Assembly (NCBI RefSeq): GCF_020382885.2
Contig: NC_058510.1
Location: 6,816,862-6,880,861, forward strand
Length of the DNA stretch: 64,000 bases
Direction: 5' to 3'
Source: Scatophagus argus
Taxonomy: Eukaryota; Chordata; Actinopteri; Scatophagidae
A program made the translations under genes and the position numbers. This document shows, piece after piece, positions 1 to 23,724 of this stretch. Numbering within the stretch: position 1 is the first letter of the stretch; every line of letters begins with the position of its first letter. The notes under the pieces are model-generated. The model was not told the DNA's origin, searched no databases, and saw nothing but the letters and a program-made list of their open reading frames with translations.

Positions 1-160
1 TTACTGCATAGGATCAAATCCATATATTGACGACAATATTATCAGCTGATTTTATATCAGCACAGATATACTAGAGTGTTTGCATGTGTAAGAGATAATA
101 CACAGTTTTTGGTAAACATCACACATAAAGGAGTATGTAAGTGTATTTCTCAGGGTCTAC

Positions 161-235
161 TTTTAGCTGCGGATTAAGACACATTTGGTGCTAGAGTTTC
201 TAGAGCATCAAATGTGTCTTAATAGCAGCTAAGGT
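161..235. repeat. Foldback: imperfect inverted repeat of about 33 bp per arm
   Basis: The left arm (about 162-196) reads TTAGCTGC, two G, then ATTAAGACACATTTGGTGCT. The right arm (about 203-233) is its reverse complement with a few mismatches, leaving a short loop. The RNA would form a hairpin of about 70 nt. It could be the palindromic end of a MITE-like repeat or a pre-miRNA-like hairpin. I do not recognise a known miRNA in it. Confidence 0.6.
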
Positions 236-602
236 TTAGTGAGTATTTACAGGATGGTGTCCATGAGATTGACTCAAAATAAACTGCAATGTCCACGGAG
301 GAATAAAGAACAAGAAAAAATACTTGTTTGGAGGATCATTTCATTGTTGGTTTTGGTCTTGTTTCTGGGATTTCTTAAGAAGACAATAAGAGCAAAAAAT
401 AAAATGTCACCCGACTCATCATTTAAATGAAATTAGGTTTCATTTAGCAATTTCATGTATGTAGTTTTCAACACAGGTGATCAAACCTTTACCTGTGCAC
501 ATGTCAGACTGAGTTAGAGTCATGTTCATTAGCAGAGAATTACTTCACAAACATGATATTCAACTCTTCACACCCATGTGTGTGTGTGCATCTCATACTC
601 AC

Positions 603-740
603 AGCTGGACACCTCAAAGATCCAGCTGGCAGCCCACAGCATGGCCAGACACAGCACGGTGTTGTAGAAGTAGACCTCATATTTGGGAAGAGCAGCTTTG
701 ATCCCCATCGTGACACAGACGAGAGGAACTCTGAAGGCTC
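603..740 (-). CDS. Internal exon of an unidentified multi-pass membrane protein
   Basis: On the minus strand a pyrimidine-rich acceptor ending in CAG (741-743) and a strong donor GTGAGTAT (ending near 595) bound a 138-nt exon that is open in one frame and starts and ends in phase 1. It encodes about 46 residues beginning AFRVPLVCVTMGIKAALPKY and ending NTVLCLAMLWAASWIFEVSS. These hold two hydrophobic stretches that could be membrane segments, separated by a charged KYE turn. I do not recognise the family and did not find neighbouring exons. Other exons would lie left of the window or within 741-3500. Clean splice sites and balanced phase argue for a real exon; chance remains possible. Confidence 0.5.
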
Positions 741-1369
741 CTGAACACACAACGTCAGACCAGTTAACACTTTCTTTGTTCAAGCAAAACAGGTTTCACT
801 TCTTCAACATTGCAGCCATCAGGGCTTGACTTAAGGAACAGGTCCTGATGGTTCAAACAGTGGTCATCACCTCCCCGCCCCGGTCAGGGCTCTCGTTCTG
901 ACCCTCTGGATCACACTCAAGACTACAACACACTGTAGAGTCCTGAACCAGCAGCTGTGAGATTAAAACTAAAAAGGAAAGTGCAACAATGCAGCTTCAG
1001 TGTTTGTATGAGAGGCATCTATTCCAACTAAAAATAGACGTCTCAGCTTGTGAGACCTTCTTGATTTGGGACGTGTAGAGCGCTGACACGGTAGTAGAGG
1101 TGTAAAGTAACAAAAGACATTTCCTGTGGTATTGTAAGTACCACACCAGAGGAACTTTCCTCAGAGACATTTTATAGTTTGACTGCACTTTACTTCTGAG
1201 ACGTTTTTTACATTTTTACTGCACGTACATTCGCCTGAGGGACTTTATGGGTTAAGGTGGAGAATTATGAAGATAAACTGCTCAGCTGCACATGAAGTAA
1301 TTAGACCTTACCACAACGTAAAAATACGTCTTTAAAAGTCCTCCATTCGACATTTTATTCAAACAAAAG

Positions 1370-1672
1370 TGCACGAATATTAGCAACAAAGTAAATATCA
1401 GAAGCACTCATTATGTGGAGCAGCCCGTGTCAGTGTTATATTACTATATTATTGGATCATTTACTGATACATTAACATTATAACATAGTAGCTGGTCAAG
1501 TTTGAGCTAATTTTATCTGCTTCATAATCTGCTTTTGTTGTTTAATCTGTTGCACTTCATCACACTTTATAAACTGATCACTGGTATTTTATTTGAAAAA
1601 GAAACCTCATACAGAAGTAAAGTACAGGTACAAGTAATAAAGTACAAGTACAGCACATTGCTCAAATAAATG
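1370..1672 (+). repeat. Dispersed teleost repeat, copy 1
   Basis: The order of phrases (ATATTATTGGATCATTTACT, GTAGCTGGTCAAG, GAGCTAATTTTATCTGCTT, AAGTAAAGTACA) matches a repeat I know as very abundant near genes in fish, whose ends are rich in AAGTACTTGAGTA-like words. A second copy lies at 1855-2222, a third at 57231-57555, and an inverted one at 40290-40545. I cannot give a library name. Confidence 0.6.
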
Positions 1673-1854
1673 TAACTTTCTACCTACCGTTGCCTTGTAC
1701 TACCTGAACCATCTAAAATACTATTGTACAGCTTAGATATTAACACAATAATTGCTTGACCATGTTTAGAGTGTGTATATCACTACCCAAACTTGTTTTA
1801 CTTAAGATATTTTGGACTGAGGCACAACTTTCAGTGATGGAATGTCATCACAGT

Positions 1855-2222
1855 ATCTTAATGTAAATATACTGTTAATTCCTACATTCAATCTTTTTAA
1901 AAACAGAAGTACGAATGCATTTAGCAACAACTCTATTGAAAATATCAGAAGTAAAAGTACTGATTTTGCTGATTTTTTTTGGTGTTATATTATTTGATTC
2001 TTAACAGCGACTAATCAATGTGCAGTATTTTCACAATGCATCGATATTTGCTAAGTAATTAACTATTCTGTAAAATAAATATGCATATACAATATTTCTA
2101 CTGTGAAATGTAGTGGAGTAGAAAGTCGCATAAGAGAATGTTCTAGTAGATTCTCAGAATTGTACTTGAGTACAGTACATAAGTAAATACACTTGAGTAG
2201 AGGATTTGTTCACTTTTGCTAC
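1855..2222 (+). repeat. Dispersed teleost repeat, copy 2
   Basis: This is the same family as copy 1. It contains ATATCAGAAGTAAAAGTACT, then TGAAATGTAGTGGAGTAGAA, and ends in a run of ACTTGAGTA words (GTACTTGAGTACAGTACATA and AATACACTTGAGTAG). Copies 1 and 2 lie in the same orientation less than 200 bp apart. Confidence 0.6.
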
Positions 2223-3538
2223 ACCATCTGTGTCAGGCTATTTTATTTTGATGTCTCTTCTGTAACCTGAGAAGCGGTTTATTTTCTCTTTTACAGTAAA
2301 GAGACACCAGAGCCCCAGAGAATAATGCAAAACCATGTGGCCCACTTGTCTCTGTCCAATAAGTCCAATAAGCCACCATCAGCAGGAATTTTATCTCTCT
2401 GATTTACTGGTGATTATCAAGTAAAAAGAACAGTGGAGGGCAAATGGGCAAGTTTCCACTGATGAGATGTAGACACATCAAGAAAGTGCAGCTGCCTGCT
2501 ATTTTTAACCAAACAACTTCTGTCCATTTGTCCCGCGGTGCATCAGTATAAATCTGTATTGATTTGTACTGCAAAAACCACATTTGAAATTGAATTGAAA
2601 TTGTCAGGCAGCACCCGCACTTAATTTTAGCTGTATTAAAATTTCTCCCTTTTCCCTGCACAGCGTCCGATTGAGCTGCCTGCTGTGTAAATGCCACACG
2701 GTCACGCACTTTGTCCTCCGGCAGCACCTGTTGTGATACTGACCTTGAACGCAGCAGTTGAGGGCCTGAGGAAAGTTAAAAACACACCTTCTCAGCTCGC
2801 TCAAAAACAAATTGAAAAAAATTGCAGATTAAAATGTCATATTACAAAACCAAAGAAACAAACAAACAAAACAAAAAGAAAAAGTGAGAGAATGTAAACT
2901 TTTACATCTGCTGAGCATCTACAGAGCGCAGTGGGCTGTGGGTCCCTCTGACTCCCTGAGAGGGAGCTGCCACTGCTTAAAGGTGACTCGATGTATTTAT
3001 ACTTTGACCACTGACACAGGGGGTGGAACAAACTGTGAGCCTCACAACATTAGGAGTCGGACATGGCATGTGTGAACTTACTCTACGATGCAGCAGAGGA
3101 TAAACCAGCATAAAACCACTTGCTACACCAAATAAGTAGGTTTATTATGCGCAGAACAGAGTTGGTGTCTGGACGGGGAAATCATGTCAAACTTTAGAAA
3201 AAGCAAAACAGCACACCTGACCATGAATTTTTGCTTCTGTCTACATTAAGCTTGTCATTGTTTGACACACTAAACAAATGCTGCATAACTAAAGTCCTCC
3301 TGTCTCTTTTCTCTTGTTGCTATTTTCCATATTCCTGGTTGCCAGATCTGTTTTGGAAGGGTCTAAGCCTGCAGCAATTTTGAGCTGTAGCCAAGCGTCC
3401 ATGCCTCACATTCTACATTGAACTGTGAAACGACATGCAGTGCCGTCTAGTGACAGCACCATGAAGTACAATGCATTAAGTACAGCTGGAAAATAGTGGG
3501 ACGTGTTTACACACAGAACAAAAGCTTGCAGTTTGTGG

Positions 3539-3544
3539 TTTATT
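3539..3544 (-). terminator. Candidate poly(A) signal of synthetase copy A
   Basis: AATAAA on the minus strand, about 375 nt downstream of the copy A stop codon. The spacing is plausible and similar to that in copy B. Cleavage here is not shown by the sequence. Confidence 0.35.
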
Positions 3545-3917
3545 TGAAAAATTCAGTCAAAGCATACAGTATTATATAAAGCGTATGAAACTCAAGGGAA
3601 CACCTGGCTGTGTTTATGTTTTCAGCTTTCACAGTATCAGCGCTACACATCCTTAGAGGGTTGTTTAGAGAGTTGCTCAGGTGACAGTAACACTGAGGCC
3701 ACACAGATGACTGTGTTAGCCCCCCGAGCTTCTTTGTGACTAATTGAGCTTTCCTACAGTCTGTGTAACTGAGTTAAGTTGAGTAAAACATATATTTCAC
3801 GTATTACTATAATTGATGAGACAAAAAAGCTTTCTGTTTAAAAAAAAAAATCGCTGTGCTAAAATGTAAACTCTTCTTTGACAATGTCTTCCCTCTGTTG
3901 ACATTAGAGGAGTCTGG

Positions 3918-9522
<5,605 letters not shown>

Positions 9523-9758
9523 GTCGTCAGGTAATTTCTCAATGCAGCGCGCTCCTCTTGCGACCAGCCAGGAACTCGACTGTTTTCACTTTCCTGCGGC
9601 TTTTCTGATATATAAGCTGACTGAAATACAAGGGGAGGCGCATGTTTCTGAGCCGTGCTCTCTGAAATGACTGCTTTTTGTTGCATCATCCAGGAAACTC
9701 GGACAAGACGTTTATTTTGCCTTACATAGAAAGGAAAGAACAAATAGGACCTGCCCAA
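9523..9758 (-). other. Possible out-of-frame relic of the copy A mitochondrial presequence
   Basis: Upstream of the copy A start an open frame begins MGRSYLFFPFYVRQNKRLVR, which is arginine-rich and short of acidic residues, as import presequences are. It passes FQSAYISEKPQ, loosely like FSTSICLCKKKKQ in copy B, but is in a different frame from the MEEVL start. In the synthetase frame the bases just before the start read KQSSSWL, like KKQSSWL in copy B. A frame shift near 9585-9600 would explain this. The resemblance is weak and could be chance; a sequencing indel is an alternative. Confidence 0.35.
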
Positions 9759-10387
9759 CCCTCCTTACCGATCCTTTTGACCCTGACTCCCAACCTATAC
9801 CTGCCTACCTAAAACTGAATATGAATTATTTGCTTATTTGGTTTAACATAAGTATATTTAGGAACAGGCAAAATGTGAGCACAAAGTAGACACAAATGGA
9901 GATACTGGAACTACATTGTGACACTGGGCCCCCTCGAGCCTATTGAAACGTGGTGCTCCTGCAGGCTGATTGACTCACCGCGAGCCCCAACATGCTAACT
10001 CGAGTCCAGTCCAATCCCCGTGATGAAGCTCCGTCTGGCGCCAGCTAGTGGTCACAATTAATAATACACATCAAGACCTGCTGCTATATCACAATCCTGC
10101 ATGTTGTCAGGATATTTAAGCCATTACACACGTTAAAGCTGCATTAATTTCCCTTTCACTTTATAGTCACTTTTACAGCTGAGGCTTTAACTCCTGTTTG
10201 CCTTTGGTCATCAGTTGATTTCATCACCTGAGCTCACGTTTGAGCCTGTTGGGTTCCACCTTTCAACTGAGCGACCATCTCTGTGACTTGATGCCGGACA
10301 CAAGTGCTCGTGCGTCACTCAGTGCGTGAAGCTTTTAAAACTTGACAGAAAACATCGTATGCCCGTGTCCAGTAAGTGCTGGCTGTT
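9759..10387. other. Intergenic spacer between the two synthetase copies
   Basis: No exon or recognisable repeat was found. The spacer must hold the copy A promoter, but I see no clear TATA box. Copy A start and copy B stop lie about 1.2 kb apart, consistent with a head-to-tail duplication. Confidence 0.5.
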
Positions 10388-10393
10388 TTTATT
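10388..10393 (-). terminator. Candidate poly(A) signal of synthetase copy B
   Basis: AATAAA on the minus strand, about 350 nt past the copy B stop codon. The position is plausible, but cleavage is not shown. Confidence 0.35.
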
Positions 10394-10739
10394 TAAATCG
10401 TTAATTATCTCAATCCACTCTGTCTGAAAACTGGAATGGTGGAAGCCTTCCTTCCACTGACGAAAACAACCTGATTACATTTTCTCCCTTTTAAAATGTA
10501 TCGACATGGTCATAACACGGATGAAAGGTTGCTCATCAAAGAAACAACAGTCCTGTGCAAGCTTTCCACAACTGTTAGATATGATGAATACATGACATTT
10601 TAGTGACTGCAGTGGTGTGGAACACGAGGGCTCGGTGCACCACTCGAGCTTATCACAATACAGTTGCAATATTCTTCCTGGTGATGCAAGTGCAACAAGT
10701 CTGTGGATCTGCATGGAGTGACTGGCGGACGAGTAAGCT

Positions 10740-17866
<7,127 letters not shown>

Positions 17867-18004
17867 GGACCGCCGTAATGCGAGAAGAGAATGATGAAAT
17901 CTCTGGAATTAAGTAAAACGCTGTTTCCGCTCCGGGCAAGCACTTTCGCTTCCCCGCTACGAGCACTTGACAGTATGTCGGCAGATTCGTCAAACGTATG
18001 TTAC

Positions 18005-18092
18005 AATAAACTAAACTAAACTAAACTAAAATAAACTAAAATAAAATAAAATAAAATAAAATAAAATAAAATAAAATAAAATAAAATAAAAT
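18005..18092. repeat. (AAACT)n/(AAAAT)n pentanucleotide array
   Basis: About 17 units begin as AAACT and drift to AAAAT. The array starts about 140 bp upstream of the copy B start codon. Its length may vary between individuals. Confidence 0.92.
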
Positions 18093-19261
18093 ATTTTGTA
18101 TAGAGAGATATGTTAATGTAGGTTCTCAGTCATCCGGGTCATGGTAGTTAAGCCTTCGCTTCTAGCATTTCAAGTATAGACAGATATTACATTCGTATTT
18201 CTCTAAATACTGAGTCAGAATATGTTGTAACATAAACAAGGCCTTCTAAGAAAATCATACTTTTGTCACTAACTCAACAGTCAAAATTGTAACTTCTAAT
18301 CTAATCTAATCTAATCTGATTAACGCATTTACAATCTAATGTTTAACTGTTTGGTTTATCAGTAAAAGAACATTATTTTGTGTAATGATCCACTTTGTTC
18401 AAATGTGTCAATGTTTGCAACCGTTTTGTTTAATTATAACACATAGTACACTCTAAAGGCATTTTAAACATAATATTATATTATTTGTGTATGTATGGTA
18501 CATATTTAACTGCAATCAAGTTTCATACATTTAATTTCAAAGTCAGGAGTAAAGTATGGGGAGTATTTGCTCAAACCCTCTTTGTTTCCTCACAGTTTCA
18601 TGATGGTGTAATTGTGGAGAATACAAGAGAGCAGGAAAGCAGCATTTGATCCAAACCTCACATAAACCCAGTAACAATCTATCCTGTGGTATCAGCCCTG
18701 TCTGACTGCTTTACCAGAATTGCCAGTTTGTAAAGACAAGCAGCTGATGATTCCTTTCACAGGACACTTCACATATCCCCACAGCTCAAATCTCATCACA
18801 TCAGCCTTATTACAACCTGTCCTTATTTAGCAGATGATTGAAAAGATTTGACCTTCACGATTTCAGTCATTTCAATAACCCTGAGTGCTGGAAAGATTTC
18901 CTGACATTTGATTGGTGATTGCTGGTTTCTCAAGGTCTTTTCATTCTCTTCTTGCATGGCAGAGCCCTGTTTGTGTGTTGCTTGACAGTAAACAGCAACA
19001 AGTGGTCTTGTTGCATTGTTGGCCTCGTCAATTTCTCCCTTTCTCTGCCAAATTTAATTTCTGAAGCCTTTTTCACAGCAGATATGTTGAGTGGTGACAG
19101 TAGGAATAGTGCACAGCATAATAATATCATTAATAACTGTTCTGTGCCAGTGAGCCATAACAGCGAGCTAACATGCACAACACCAGGACCCTGAAACTGA
19201 AGAAATGAAATGTAGATGGAGTTGGAACCAGAAACACCAAACAAACAAAAATGAAACAGTT

Positions 19262-19385
19262 GGTCCTCGCTCTAATATCTTGTGACTTGTGACATATTTT
19301 GTCATTGGAGGGAACTCACTCCAATGAAATTCGTGCTCTGCATTTAACCCACCCAAGTGACGTGCACACACACACAGCAAATATA
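19262..19385. repeat. Fragment of a common fish dispersed repeat
   Basis: The words AATGAAATTCGTGCTCTGCA, TTTAACCCACCCAAGTGA and a CACACACAGCAA tail recall an abundant fish repeat end. The identification is from memory of the motif, and the family name is unknown to me. Confidence 0.45.
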
Positions 19386-20076
19386 ATATCAATCAAAAAT
19401 CAAAATATAATATCAATTATAAAATTCTTGTATAAGAAGACGTCTCATACAACATTGTGGTGATGACATTAAAAGTTACATTTTTATATATTTGTCATAT
19501 GTTTGATGATGACAGACAACATAACAACAGAGTAAAACACACAGAACATATGTAACATAAAACAGGTTCCAATCAGTTTGGATCTGTTCCACAAGGGGGC
19601 GCCACAGGGACACAATTTATTTTTTTTTGTTTCTAAAGAAGAAAATCCTGCAATCAGAAGAACAATTAGTGTTCTTTTGATCATTTTGTGCAAAGATTGA
19701 TCTGAGGGGGTTAGTTCCTCAAATCATAAACAAATTTTTGAGCTGCGAAAGATTTACCATCTGGATATCAGATTACTCAGGATGAAATGTGAGCACATTT
19801 TAATGCCTTTTCTGATCTTTTATTGCTTCTGTCCTTAATTTGTGTCCAGGCCTTTTTGAAATTGAGATTCTAGATACTAAACCCATCTAATCATGTTATA
19901 TTTCCAAGTGCCATGAATAGCCTGTATGAGACACACGTGGGTTATTACAAATACACGGCTTCACATTGTTTCTTCATTCTCCCTTTCTGTACTGAACTGT
20001 GTCCCTCGCCGTGTTTTGTTTACAAGGCGTTGACCTTGTAGGCTCGACTCAACATCTTGAGGAAACAACATGAAAG

Positions 20077-20078
<2 letters not shown>

Positions 20079-20107
<29 letters not shown>
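20079..20107. repeat. (TG)n microsatellite
   Basis: Pure GT/TG run of about 29 bp in the intergenic region. Confidence 0.92.
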
Positions 20108-20109
<2 letters not shown>

Positions 20110-21789
20110 GGGCCCTGCAGTCTGATATTACACAAAATGTATTTGAAGGGTGAGAAGATTGTTTGTGTCTTATAAGAGATAATATCAAGACCACATTTTA
20201 ATTATTCATCAAACAGACATGTGTTGCTCGAGGGTCATGTCACTCACTCCCCCCACAGAGGGAAATGTCAGAGACCAGAAATGTTTGATGTCAATGATCA
20301 AGCAGTGAATCCTCCAGTGATTAGGCTCATGTTTTAAGGTGGTGTTCAGCCGTTACAATATGTGCAGATCTTTCTTTGTCCCTTAGACTCTCGCTGCTCT
20401 TTCCCAACAAGTGGCTGAGGGAATGATTGCTTCCTGCAGCTGCAATTTTTTTCTTTAAAGAATGATTATCTGTGCACCGAATAAGCTCTTAGGTGCTATG
20501 CTCAACAACCATTCATTCTTCTACTTCAGAATTTCATTAAAGTAAACGTTCTTAATATATAACCAACCCTGATGTAACATTTTGCCTACAAGAGATAAAT
20601 CAACTGAGTAGGTAAGCAACTCTATCTAATCTTTAGAAGGTGAAGAAAAAAAACCCCACACTTGTCATTGTTTGTGCCATTTCATAGGTCATGCATTTTA
20701 AACGGTTTTTAACTTCTAATTAATGACTTCATTAATGCATGTACCAGTTCTTTATCGATCAGTTAGCAATTAGCCATTAATAAGAACAACTTTTGGACTG
20801 CCAGGTTGTAAAACAAATCCTGTAACAGGTGTTAATCCTCGTGCAGAACACTTTTTTTTTTATCTTTCTTAAACCTGCAGTAATAAGATTCTGACCAATA
20901 GGGGGCAGTGAAAACAAGCAATTACCTTATGGCAAACTTGTTACCAAACATTTGCGCGTACACATACACGCGACATACACGCGAGAAAGCACAATATTCA
21001 CTCCGTTTTTGGCCTCCACACACTCCTGAGGGGAATTTCACTTTTTAGCCACACAGTCTGATTGGAATTTGACTACTTTAATTATTGATGCTACACCCAA
21101 AACGTTTACCAATGACTACACGCTGATTGATCATTGATCATTCCCTTGTGAAAGTAAGCTACAGTTTCTCAAATACTTTGAGGAATTATTCATCCTATAT
21201 ATGTAAAGCAACCAGGGCGCGGTTACATACAGCCTCTGTGCCATCTAATTTCAAGTGGCCATGAAGTCTTAACATACACAGTAACCTGAAACTGACTGTC
21301 AAGTGGTGAGAAGTGGTTGTGATTGTACAAAGTGGCTCAGGGACCTGTGCTGTGGTGTCAATTGTACACACAAATTATAGTAAGCATTGGGACAGAAGCA
21401 CTGACCCACAATGAGAGCATCATGTCGGCTGGGAGATTACATACTAATTATGAACAGCATCAACAGATGACAGCCTGCACTTACTGCTGTTTTCCTGCTG
21501 TCCATATGCCATCATACACTTGTCTCTCAGGTGGGGTCATTCAGGGCTGTGTGAGCCTCGGCTCCATTAAAGTGACAGCGAAGGTGAAGAGGGACGAACA
21601 CTCAGACACGTCACTGCTGGCAGTGGACCAGAAAACCACTTTATCTCCCTTGTTGTTATTCTGCAGTCCACTGAGGCAGAAATAGCATGAATAATGTTTG
21701 TTTATCAGAGCATGTGGAGGGTCTGGGTCTCTCTGCATAGGTGGGTGTCACTTCAAGAGATGGTGGGGGGGATTGGCTGCATGATATAA

Positions 21790-22045
21790 ACAATAGATTA
21801 AATGGGCAAGTCGCTAATTTTACACATGCTGCAGAGGTTGGGGTATTCATTGAAAATGGCTATGAAAGGTTTTCTGAGAAAAGTCTGAGAAAATAACCCT
21901 GATGAAGTCATCTGGGTTACCACAGTTTAGATCGTATTTATTTTTAGCCAAAAACCTGCGCTATTGAGTTTGAAAGATGAGGAATACCAGGCAAAAAGAC
22001 GCACTTGATTTTTGCATTGTGAGAAATGTAGATTACATAAAGTCA
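21790..22045 (+). repeat. Dispersed repeat of unknown name, member 1
   Basis: It shares an ordered set of words with 31937-32215: AATTTTACACAT, GATAACCC or AATAACCC followed by GATGA-GTCAT, TTGAAAGATG-GG, and GCATTGTG-GAAATG, with similar spacing. The resemblance shows a family with at least two members in this window. I cannot name it. Confidence 0.55.
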
Positions 22046-23054
22046 GAGGGTATTTCAGTCTGTGCTGCATAGATTTTAAAAATGTATTTGTACACATTTC
22101 TATGAAAGTTATATTTATTAAGCCTAATAAGCCTAATAAGCCTAATATTGATTTATATATCAATTAGAAAAGAGTTAAAAGTTAAAAGTTGGACACAAGT
22201 ATCTAGTAAAGAATAAGTCATTTATAACAAGTTTTAAAATAATCCATCTCTCAGATGAACTAAAGAGCTAAAAAGACAAAGTCTGAAAGACATACAGCAA
22301 AAGGGCTTTCACATCTCGGGAACACCAAAGTCATTCACATTAACAGCCTATAAAGTATTAGTAAACAATGATGATAGGGTCTGCTTACATGACAACTATG
22401 AACAAAGACACACATTACAAAAATACAGTAATTCACCTCAGAAAACTGTAAATGGTCTTTAATTTTTCAGCAATTAATTTTCTTATGGAAAAATAATGTC
22501 CAATAAAAGAAAAACTGAGATAGTCCATATAGTTTCACCACAGCATGAAAGATGTTGTGTTTCATCTGTAGAAACTGGACGGTCGTATTTTAGTGCATGC
22601 TACAAAAATATGCAAAATCTGTGCTGTAGGAACTGGAAGACACTCTGTTGGATAGAGCTGCTTGTGTCACAAAAGGTGGAAGACACCAGGACATCGAGAT
22701 CACGCCCTCGGAATTGTTTCAGACCATGAAGAGGTTCGGATTTTAGGTTTTTAAAGCTGGATTCAGATATTTTCTTTTAAGTCAAAATCTTTAATTTGGA
22801 CTGTTTTAGGTCACCAGTGTTATGTTACTGCTATTGTGAAGAAGGCTTTGAAACATCCATCTTACCATTTAACAAACAATTTTATTACAATTTAACAAAA
22901 TGCAGCAATAAGAGAACATTTTATACTTGATCTCAGCATTCCTAAAATCCTAGTGATCAGAAAACATCAACATCCCACATGTTCATGGACAATTTACAGG
23001 CATCCATAAACATATTCCCAAATATGCGTGGAAATTATTTTCTGTAAATCCATT

Positions 23055-23083
23055 CCTCTTCCTCCTCCTCCTCCTCCTCCTCC
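23055..23083. repeat. (CTC)n trinucleotide run
   Basis: About nine CTC/TCC units upstream of ctdspl, within the GC-rich stretch that probably contains its promoter or leader. Confidence 0.9.
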
Positions 23084-23435
23084 ACTGACACCGAGCACTG
23101 CTGAAGCTGTCGAGCTTCATATAAGCAGTGAGGAAGAACAGCAGCGAGCAGTGAGCGGTGGGCGGGCTGCTCAGCCTGGACTGAGGAGGAGAGCGGGGAC
23201 GTTTCAGACGTGTTGTTGTGGTGCTGCTTGCACGGCCCAGTGGCAGCAGGACGGTCGCCATCTCTGAGTAAACACCGTGCAGCCGTATCACGCAGCTGGT
23301 ACTGTAGTGAGTGTGTGTGGAAGTGAAGCCGGAGCGTACAGCGGCGGCGGCAGGCGCGGTGCTATGCTGCCTGCAACAAGCACAGCGGACACACACGACT
23401 TGAACGCAGGACTGACGCGTTGTTTGTCTCCCGCA

Positions 23436-23466
<31 letters not shown>
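23436..23466. repeat. (CAT)n trinucleotide run
   Basis: Ten CAT units about 260 bp upstream of the ctdspl start codon. Together with the CTC run it makes the proximal 5' region length-variable. Confidence 0.92.
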
Positions 23467-23560
23467 GGACCGTCTCCTCACATGTTGGACGCGCTTCATC
23501 GTCTTCTTCTTTTCGCTGACATTTCGTCTTTTTTGTTTGGTTTTTGGAAGCTCCGCGGGA

Positions 23561-23675
23561 ATGGGACTGCATGCTTCAAATGAAATGGGATTTTAATGCT
23601 GCGCGCACACGGCGGACGCTCTGTGTGTCTGTGTACAGACTGTAGTACGCTTTGGTAATGTTTGCCAAGGAATAA
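23561..23675 (+). promoter_or_regulatory. Three touching upstream ORFs before ctdspl
   Basis: Three short ORFs run at 23561-23596 (11 codons), 23596-23658 (20 codons) and 23658-23675 (5 codons). Each stop codon shares its last A with the next ATG (TAATG). The last ends 50 bp before the ctdspl ATG at 23725. If the transcript starts upstream of 23561 they would be expected to reduce initiation at the main start. The transcription start is not visible, so their presence in mRNA is inferred. Confidence 0.5.
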
Positions 23676-23724
23676 TAATAACAAAAAACGGTGTAGCCGA
23701 AGGTGCACACAACATCTCGTTTCC

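Larger units (their letters stand above)
741..3538. other. Non-coding stretch, intergenic or intronic
   Basis: Apart from the dispersed repeat copies listed separately I see no supportable exon. A TATAAATA motif lies on the minus strand near 2994-3001, but I cannot connect it to a first exon. The stretch may be an intron of the gene containing exon 603-740, or may separate that gene from the synthetase copy A 3' end. Confidence 0.4.
17867..23560. other. Intergenic region between divergent synthetase copy B and ctdspl
   Basis: The two genes point away from each other across about 5.8 kb. The region holds the 5' leaders and promoters, the microsatellites and dispersed repeats listed separately, and a three-copy 10-bp tandem (AAGCCTAATA) at about 22118-22147. 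I see no supportable exon. The right end (23.1-23.5 kb) becomes GC-richer and CpG-containing, as expected for a ctdspl promoter or first-exon leader. Confidence 0.5.

Noticed and set aside
2994..3001. Minus-strand TATAAATA as promoter of the gene holding exon 603-740
   Set aside because: No first exon, start codon or donor could be linked to it; AT-rich DNA gives such matches by chance.
22983..23465. 160-codon minus-strand ORF starting with a methionine run
   Set aside because: It is the translation of the CAT/ATG and CTC/GAG trinucleotide arrays in the ctdspl upstream region.
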